Part shown: one piece after another, positions 56,721 through 64,000 of the stretch | Layout of the letters: every line of letters begins with the position of its first letter | Numbering within the stretch: the first letter of the stretch is position 1 | DNA from: Apostichopus japonicus | Taxonomy: Eukaryota; Echinodermata; Holothuroidea; Aspidochirotida; Stichopodidae | DNA: 64,000 nt | Reading direction: 5' to 3' | NCBI RefSeq assembly: GCF_037975245.1 | Contig: NC_092564.1 | Span: forward strand, 17,004,984-17,068,983 | Program-made: the position numbers and the translations under genes | Notes under the pieces: generated by a model | The model's input: the letters and a program-made list of their open reading frames with translations, nothing else | Databases searched by the model: none | What the model was told of the DNA's origin: nothing

Positions 56721-57787
56721 GTAAATTTAATTAACCATTTTCCGTCGTACCATAAGTGTAACGACGCTCAGATATTTTCTATAGCTGAATACCTCCTACT
56801 CTCCCATATCCTTCACCTTGAGCCCCCCCCCTACCCCTACCCCAGCCATATTCCTCAATTCACCGGAAGCACTCTGAAAATATCAACAAAGCATTAGCAC
56901 TTTCGCACAACCAGGGTACCAATGTCATCTTGGGAAACCAAATATAGCAGAATATCTCTCTGGTCAAGGGAGGGGACAAGGAGAAGGGGATTATCCGGAG
57001 ATACCAAGATTGCGTGAAGGAGGGGATGTACCAAATTCCAAAATAAGTTTTTCTGCAATCTTCCAAATCTTTCGGTCCTCTGTAATATTTTGAAATGATT
57101 AGAATCGAACTATAATTTTTAGTTTACCGATTGCTATTCCGACTATAACGTTCTAGCTCATTTTCCATATTTCACTGGTCACTGGGTTGTGTAATTATCA
57201 CCTTGCGGGACGACATGATAATTAAAAAACACAAAATCTACCGAAAATGGATGAACTACACGTGAACAATAAAACCATTAATAATAATTATAACAAAGCT
57301 TGTTAGACATGTTGATTAATGGAAGAGTGCGGCTGGGAAACGTTGGAGTGGCTACTAGTAGTTAACGTGAAGTATTAAGGATCATATCTCGAGTGTGTGG
57401 ACAGCGATAAAATCATAAAAAACTGAAGAGTACTTTGGTATTTATTTCAAACGTTTCAATACGAGCGGCAATTTAATTAAAATATTTTATCGAATAATTA
57501 TGGCTATGAATATCAATTAAGATGCGGATTGTTTGCCTGTCTGTCTGTCCGTCTGTCAGTCAGTAAAAGAGAGATGATGGGACGCAAGTGTTTTGATTGG
57601 CCAGCTGACATTGTTAAGTGAACAGATGAAGTAGGGTAATAGTTCATAGTAGATATTAATGCAGTACATTAATCATAATGATCATACATTATGTCCGCAA
57701 TATCTATAGTACTTGTCTGTCTATTCTCTTTATATTGTTCCTTTCGGTAGCTTAAGTTCTTTTGGAAGCCTAACTTATCTTAAATTA

Positions 57788-57791
<4 letters not shown>

Positions 57792-57845
<54 letters not shown>
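57792..57845. repeat. (AT)n microsatellite
   Basis: Pure alternating AT. Confidence 0.96.
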
Positions 57846-57847
<2 letters not shown>

Positions 57848-58335
57848 TTCTTTACTGATTACAATGTGTATTGTCTGTTACAGAGAGTTTGCATGCAGCC
57901 TTAAAACATGCTTGCATGCAAGTTTGCTAAACATCCTAAAAGTGTTCAAAGTTGTGAGGATCTAACTTTAGTCATGTGCGCATGAAATGATCTTGCGGAC
58001 CGCAGTGAAAATTTGTACTAAATCCGCGGGGCGCAAGACATGAAACCCTCCCGTGACAAGATGGGAAAATATTACATTTTATATGAGAAATGAGATGCAT
58101 TTTAAATAATCATTGATGTTAATTTGTATTTATGAAACAAAGGTCGTTAACATAGTTATCCAGCATATTTCGCCTGATTTGATCTAGCAACGAAACAAAA
58201 AGAACAAATGAAAAATTAATGACTTTGAACAGATTGAAGTTGGTAGCATCGAATGATACAGTTTCAACTCTTTGCTTTGCTTTGATGAAGATCGGCAAAA
58301 AGAAAAGAAACTGGATATTGCAGTGTTAACCAGCA

Positions 58336-58360
58336 TGACGTCATGACCAGCGTGACGTCA
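58336..58360. promoter_or_regulatory. Paired CRE palindromes
   Basis: Two perfect TGACGTCA sites (58336-58343 and 58353-58360) inside a 17-bp direct repeat CCAGCRTGACGTCA. Candidate intronic regulatory element of the homeobox gene. Function inferred. Confidence 0.4.
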
Positions 58361-59067
58361 GAGTTATATTTGGATATGTCGTCTTCAGAAGTTACTTCAA
58401 AATATGACTCCTTTCCCTTTCCAAGTTGACTAGATGGAACATTGTTTCTTTTCTTGTGTATCAAGAATTTGATTATAGAAAAATTCATTAGGTATTTCGT
58501 AGCGCTGTTTTGATTGAAAACTATGAGAAATTGGGGGCGAAATCGCAAGATCCAGTTGATAAAATGATAGCCAAAAAACACAAACTAATTTGAAGTTCAG
58601 AATTTGTCATTTAACCTTAAAGCAAGTCAAAGATACACAACAGAATATTTTCACGATAATCGTTCACGGTTCATACAACTTACACTATCAATGACCTCTT
58701 TAGCATTACTCATTGTTTAATTAAAATTCTTTATGAGCTTTTGTTTTTTGTTCTTTTGAAGTTGTTGTGACGCATCCGGTGAAGGACAAGATATCCCTCC
58801 GGACCAATCTGATGAAACTATAGACAAAAACATATTCAATAATTGCATTAAAAAAATATTTAAAAGCATTTTCCCTTTATTTCACCTACTTTTATTTAAT
58901 TCAATCAATACATTTCTTATGTAAACCCTTCAGGCAAAGGGGACGGTTATAAACTCACGTCGATCGTCCGTCTGGGTTGAGAGTATTAAACAAGAAAATA
59001 TTTGCATATGATTAGTTATAAATGCCTATCACCAATCCTGGCGGGTATTTGAGAAAAAAATGAAAGC

Positions 59068-59069
<2 letters not shown>

Positions 59070-59128
<59 letters not shown>

Positions 59129-59245
59129 GTAATAGTAATAATAATAATAACAATAATAACAACAACAATAATAATAACAACAACAATAATAATAACAACA
59201 ACAACAATATTAACAACAAAAATAATAATAACAATAATAATAAAA
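59070..59245. repeat. (AAT)n/(AAC)n trinucleotide repeat
   Basis: About 175 bp of AAT units with AAC and AGT variants in the right half. Poly-Leu and poly-Ile frames here are artefacts. Confidence 0.96.
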
Positions 59246-61313
59246 GTTCTTACGCAGGTATAATTTGCCTAATGATCACTTAAGTATTATTGTTACTACG
59301 AATAGTAACAGATGTATATAGAGAATGATCGTTAAACGGAAAAAAATAATAATAATAAAAAAATAATAATATAAAAAAAAATCTGTGTTTCTCAACCTTC
59401 GGTAGAATGTAACGAAACCCTCTTTGCTTTAAGATGGGAACAAACTGAATAACAACAACAAAATATTTAAAGAATGGATTCGCCTACGGGCATGCGCAGA
59501 GTAATCTACCGAGAGTGGCCCCATCACATAATGTTTCTTTCAGGCCATATTTGCTTTGGAAATTGGCTAGTTTTAGGCGTATCCAGAAGGGGGAGAGAAG
59601 TTTTGCAATGACGTGTATATATATTCAACGAAAGGGGTGCAGTTAGGGGGTTACTATTTTACGTTAAGTGGAAAAGTGGAAAAATTAGAAAGATTATCTG
59701 CTCCAAGTGAGTCTTAACTAAAGTGAAATAGTCTATATAGCTGCATCAAGAGAACTGGAATTGTTTGTTCCTTCTTTGATATTCTTTGATTAATTTAATT
59801 TGTCCCCAAAAAAAAGCTGAGAAAAGTAGCAGAAAACAGGAAGATGTGAAATGACGAACGGTTCCTTGTTATAAAAACTAAGTTTTATTGGCAGACACCA
59901 AAGTAGTGAAAAGTATTTTAAAGAAATGCTTGTTATTGATTATTTGACAAATAATAACAAGTAATAATTAATAAATGTGAATTTGAGATTTCGCTCAAGA
60001 ACGGCTGTATTTAAAACAATTTACCTTATTGCAAAACCATGAAATTCCATCTCTTGATATTAAAGTACCCTATTTCTGTGACCAACTCTTTTTTTGCGTC
60101 TTGCATCATAAAAGAATAAAAATTCTTAATACCATTGGATAATTAAAAAAAAAAATTCTCGTTAAGACAAATCAAGAAAAGATGATGTAAAAATAACTGA
60201 AAATATTTTAAAAGAGGTAAAAAGATAGTTTCAGCGGATTTTTTTGTTGTTGTTTTTGTTGGCTGATGAAGAGAAACATACTCTAAATTGCATTTAATGT
60301 ATCGTTTTTGAGATAACAACATTATGAACATTATGTGAACTTCAAGCAAACAGGTGTGATGTCATAGATGCAGTCGAAAACGCATTGTAAGAATCAATTG
60401 TATGCAAATTTTAGCAGAATGATTATAGTATGTATGTCCCAATTTCATAAGTCAAATACCCACATTTCCTCTGGACTATCTTCATAGAAAAAGGCAAGAA
60501 ATTATCAGACGGATAATTTCGAAAGTAGGCCGATGTAATGTGATAGTTTTTCATCTTATATATTTAAAATAACCGAAGTGTTTTCACGGATTAATAATGA
60601 TTGACGGAAAACAAGAAAAGAAGATATTCCTATAGAATGTTTGACTGCTAAAATATTTTAATAACAAGTGAACACGCTTTAATGACAAAGTCTTACAACA
60701 AGTTTGTCATTTAATAATACACACATATGACAATAAGAATATAAAGGAACCTTTGTGAAAGAACAAAGAATTGTAAACAATAGTTGAAGATAACAATAGA
60801 GGAAAAAGCTGTAAGAGATAAGAGAAGCAACAGAAAATATACACACACTTGTTTTTAGAAACAAACCGCAAACTGCAATAATGTTTTCATTCCGAAAACG
60901 TTTTTTTCCTTCTCTAATTGACACCGAAGGGAATATTAAGATAGGGCAAAGTGATCTAGAACACAGGGAGACATTTTGATCATATTAAGGCCTAGATATG
61001 TTTTTTTTCAATCATCGAATAATTATTTATCATATTCAAAGGTGATTCTATACTTGTTCCAGTTCTTACAAGGGCGGGATTGATCTTGTGAGGGGGGTGG
61101 GGGAGGGCGAGGGGTGGAGGTGCTGGCAGGGAGTGGCGGGCGAAATGTGAGGGCCCTTTCAGCATAACTTATTAATAATCAAAAGTAATATAAAACGACA
61201 TATATCGAACAACAAAAACTGTAAGAGATACCTAAATTCCATAATCATGATTATAACCTCACAGTATACTATTTAAACTGCGATCCGTTTATAGGCATAA
61301 CTGCTGTGTAATC

Positions 61314-61430
61314 ACCAATGTGTTATGCGTTACGCCCATGTGTTACCAATGTGTTATATGTTACGCCCATGTGTTACCAATGTGTTATGCGTTACGCCCA
61401 TGTGTTACCAATGTGTAATATGCCCATGTT
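61314..61430. repeat. 31-bp tandem repeat
   Basis: ACCAATGTGTTATGCGTTAC then GCCCATGTGTT, starting at 61314, 61345, 61376 and 61407. The last unit is shortened. The second unit has TATATG instead of TATGCG. Confidence 0.92.
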
Positions 61431-62715
61431 TGGGTGTTTTTCACAGTATAACTTGAATATCACGTAAATACATCTCGTGTATTCAGAATATTATGAGAAT
61501 ACCGTTGTATTTCGCATCGCTCATCTTTATATAGAACGGCAATTAATAATGTTAACAAATATTTTGGGGTCCTACATTTGGGGGAGGGGGGGGGGAGCTG
61601 CCCGATGGCCCTCCCTAAATCCCGTACTAATTACTTCAGTTTTACTATCAATCAATAAAATGCGGTTCGGGATCACCTTCACCTTAGGAGGGTGTTGGTG
61701 GGGATGATGGAGTGGGGGTGGGGTGAGGGGAGTGGGGGTTGGGGCGAGGAGAGTGGGAGTTGGGGTTGGGGTGAGGGTAGAGTGGGAAAGTGTCTCACCG
61801 CATAGGGACTGACATTTATTTTAAAACGATAACTGATTAACATAGGCATCGTTTCAACTTTTTCTTTTCATCCCATTAAAGCGAAACAGCAACGTTAAAT
61901 GATTGTAGCATACGTTGATATTGACTGTGCATTGGCACCTGTTGAATATATATATATCGAAAAATAGTGTTTTGGGTGTTATTACCTCACATACGGGATT
62001 CCTTCCCCATCCGGTCCCCCGCACGGTCCCGTCCCGTCCCGTCCCAGCCCGCCACGTCCCTCCACCCACCTCCATTTACTTTACTCCATAAACGAATTAT
62101 TAAATTAAATGTAACGATATTTCACGAAATACCAAGCCAAAAGACATTTAGTTTTATTTTACAGGCTAACTGTGTGGATTTAATTACACACGGCCCTTAA
62201 TGTGTTTGAGTTAAAAGGAAACTTAGTCTGCATGCGAGTAAATCAGTGTGAGCTACTTTGGCAACAAAGAAATATTTTCAGAACTAATAAATATTCATTA
62301 TTTGCATAAATTAATTTCAGAATTTTTAGCATTGATACGTCCGTTCCACTAAAAAAAAAAAAAAAAAAAAAAGTTTCGTTCTTGCGACACAACTTCTTGA
62401 ACATTTTATTAGCCGAGAAGAACCTTTGATAACGCGCTTTCTTTAAATTTCCCGGGGCTTCAATTTGCAAAAACGCACGAAGCATTGATGTCATCTTTAA
62501 TGATTTATGAATATGTAATTAACGCTGACCAATGCCAATGAATATACAACAAGAAATTTGGCAAAATCATTTGTTGATCAAATATGTTAATTCGTTAATT
62601 GCTTTCTGCGTGGTTCTTTCAAGATATAGATTTAGCAGAATATCCTGTGGCAAAAGTGGTCAATTAGAATGTTTGAAGAAAATTCAATTTGTTTGTAAGC
62701 GGCCCTGGGTCGACC

Positions 62716-62958
62716 TCATCTTTTGGGGTTAATATAGTTTCTTGAAATGGATCGATGGTTTTGGCGCCAGTTCTTCGTTTTCACCGGCTCTAGGGCAGTT
62801 TCGATAACTTGCCGGACGCCCTCACTATACCAATCTTTCCTTTCTCCCAGTACTAATCTCAGATGCACACAGTCAATTGTTTTTACTTTTTTTTCGTTGC
62901 GGAAGAATCTCTTGTCGGCGGAAGCGGTTAACCCCTTCGCCGAATTGACTGTTAACAT
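62716..62958 (-). pseudogene. Possible retroelement C-terminal remnant
   Basis: An 80-residue minus-strand frame contains GERKDWYSEGVRQVIETALE. Its W-[FY]-x-x-G-[IV]-[KR]-x-[AV]-I pattern recalls the segment after the endonuclease in some animal retroelements, where WF-x-RG-IKEAI is followed by NRDGG. The NRDGG part is not convincingly present. No flanking repeat structure was seen. Low confidence. Confidence 0.3.
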
Positions 62959-64000
62959 TTAATCTTATGTAATATTTTGCCACGCAAACACCTAACGCAC
63001 GCTTCGTTACACACGAGTTAAAAACCATTCCAACGTGCGCACGCGAGCGCGCCTTTCACCTGTCAATTAACTATTTTCAAATAATAATTCCAAATCTCAA
63101 CTAGGAACAAGAAAATAAGTCCCTTGAACCGCAAAGATAAAAAAAAAAAAGATAAAAAAAAAAGATCTTTTCTGCGGCAAAGTTTGGATCGATACCTTTT
63201 GATGGTATTTCTGAGGTTATCTAATTAAGGGAAACGATTACATGCAAGTAAAAACAAACTGCAATGACGGAATGAAATAGCGTTTTCCCCTTAGCAATCC
63301 TTGGAACGCGAAGAGGGACATAAGGTTCTACGATTAAGTAAATTAGCTGAGAACACTATTGATTTAGGAAGTTAGGCAGCTTGTTCGGCCTCTGGTTAGG
63401 AGATAATTGAAACAGTTTAAATCGATGAAGAAACGTCTTCCTGTCTATAATCCTCTGGCGTAGTCAGACGATATTAAGCGTTTCATAAGAAGGAAAAAAA
63501 TGGCGCGAAAATTGTCAAAAAAGGAAAATTTATTAGCACGTGATTTTGTCACCTATAGCAAATACCATATAGGAGAATGAAGTTATTACTTGGATTAAAT
63601 TTCTCTTTCAAGAGTATTGACTTCCTTCTATAGTTGGAAAGAAAAGAAAATGTAATAGAAAACAAAGAAGAATAAGAGGAAGAAGAAAGAAATGTATGGA
63701 AAATATTGCTTGTAGATATTCGCTTCGATTTAACATTTCGAAACGGCTCTATTTCACAGTTATATATTGTATAAAATTTTAATCGCGCGGGAAATTGTCC
63801 GTGATTATGGAATTTTGGTTACTGTTACGCAATCAGATTGATATTGGTGAAGGTAAAACTTTTTGTTTGTTTTCATATGCGAGTTCGTTTGTTAAGAAAG
63901 CGGAAAACAAACCGAAATTAAGTTTTTGCCTTTTATTTATATTTGGTTTAGGTGATTTCTCTAAGATGTTTACATTTTTACGAGGCAGAGGAGGAAGTAT

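Larger units (their letters stand above)
56721..64000 (+). other. Homeobox gene intron 3 or downstream region
   Basis: At least 7.28 kb after the homeodomain donor. I looked for a phase-2 acceptor followed by codons for x-Lys-Trp-Lys-Lys or a similar helix-3 tail and found none, so the final exon probably lies past the window. Contents: paired CREs (58336-58360), (AAT)n (59070-59245), a 31-bp repeat (61314-61430), a retroelement scrap (about 62716-62958) and homopolymer tracts. Confidence 0.5.

Noticed and set aside
58264..58581. 105-codon minus-strand frame
   Set aside because: No family resemblance, and overlaps the CRE pair in what is probably an intron.
59016..59263. Poly-Leu and poly-Ile frames
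   Set aside because: Products of the (AAT)n repeat.
59240..59270. Last exon of the homeobox gene near 59.6 kb (AAGTGGAAAAGTGGAAAAA)
   Set aside because: The Lys-Trp-Lys-like reading has no acceptor in phase 2 and hits a stop within a few codons.

Overview
The window is invertebrate nuclear DNA: AT-rich, gene-poor, with spliced genes and heavy repeat content. Three protein-coding loci can be supported. The protein evidence points to an echinoderm, most likely a sea cucumber. A short precursor exon encodes an amidated KPYKFMRW peptide, which I recognise as the holothurian form of luqin. A split homeodomain looks like the ambulacrarian/amphioxus Msxlx class. The species assignment is an inference.

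Layout. 1-7.5 kb: no recognisable exon, one tRNA-derived SINE. 7.56-7.73 kb (minus strand): first coding exon of a luqin-type neuropeptide precursor, with a palindromic CRE/E-box cluster about 0.75-1.3 kb upstream. 9.6-10.9 kb: TGAATGAATG-type satellite. 13.0-13.3 kb: decayed retroelement C-terminus. 13.9-16.8 kb: SINEs ending in (AT)n tails, and long (AT)n tracts. 19.1-21.2 kb: a composite of nested terminal-inverted-repeat elements. 21.87-36.80 kb (plus strand): complete eight-exon IGBP1/TAP42 gene, 331 codons plus stop, with phases agreeing at all seven junctions. Its introns hold four tandem arrays (21 bp, 138 bp, about 162 bp and a 67/55-bp dimer), a SINE and a LINE-like 3' end. 38.3 kb: a U2 snRNA 5'-end fragment. 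39.77-42.12 kb: a hAT-like element with a perfect 8-bp target duplication, carrying a second hAT-like insertion. 48.98-56.72 kb (plus strand): three exons of a homeobox gene with an eh1-like repression motif. Its homeodomain is cut by an intron after codon 53, and the last exon was not found before the window ends.

The three genes show no sign of acting in one pathway: IGBP1 is a housekeeping PP2A-family phosphatase partner, luqin is a secreted neuropeptide and the homeobox gene is a developmental regulator. The clearest structural story is the hAT-like family. Four insertions have paired termini and 8-bp duplications (three perfect, one with a single mismatch). One of them has amplified a subterminal segment into 19 tandem copies inside an IGBP1 intron, while a small element at 51 kb keeps what looks like the single-copy counterpart.
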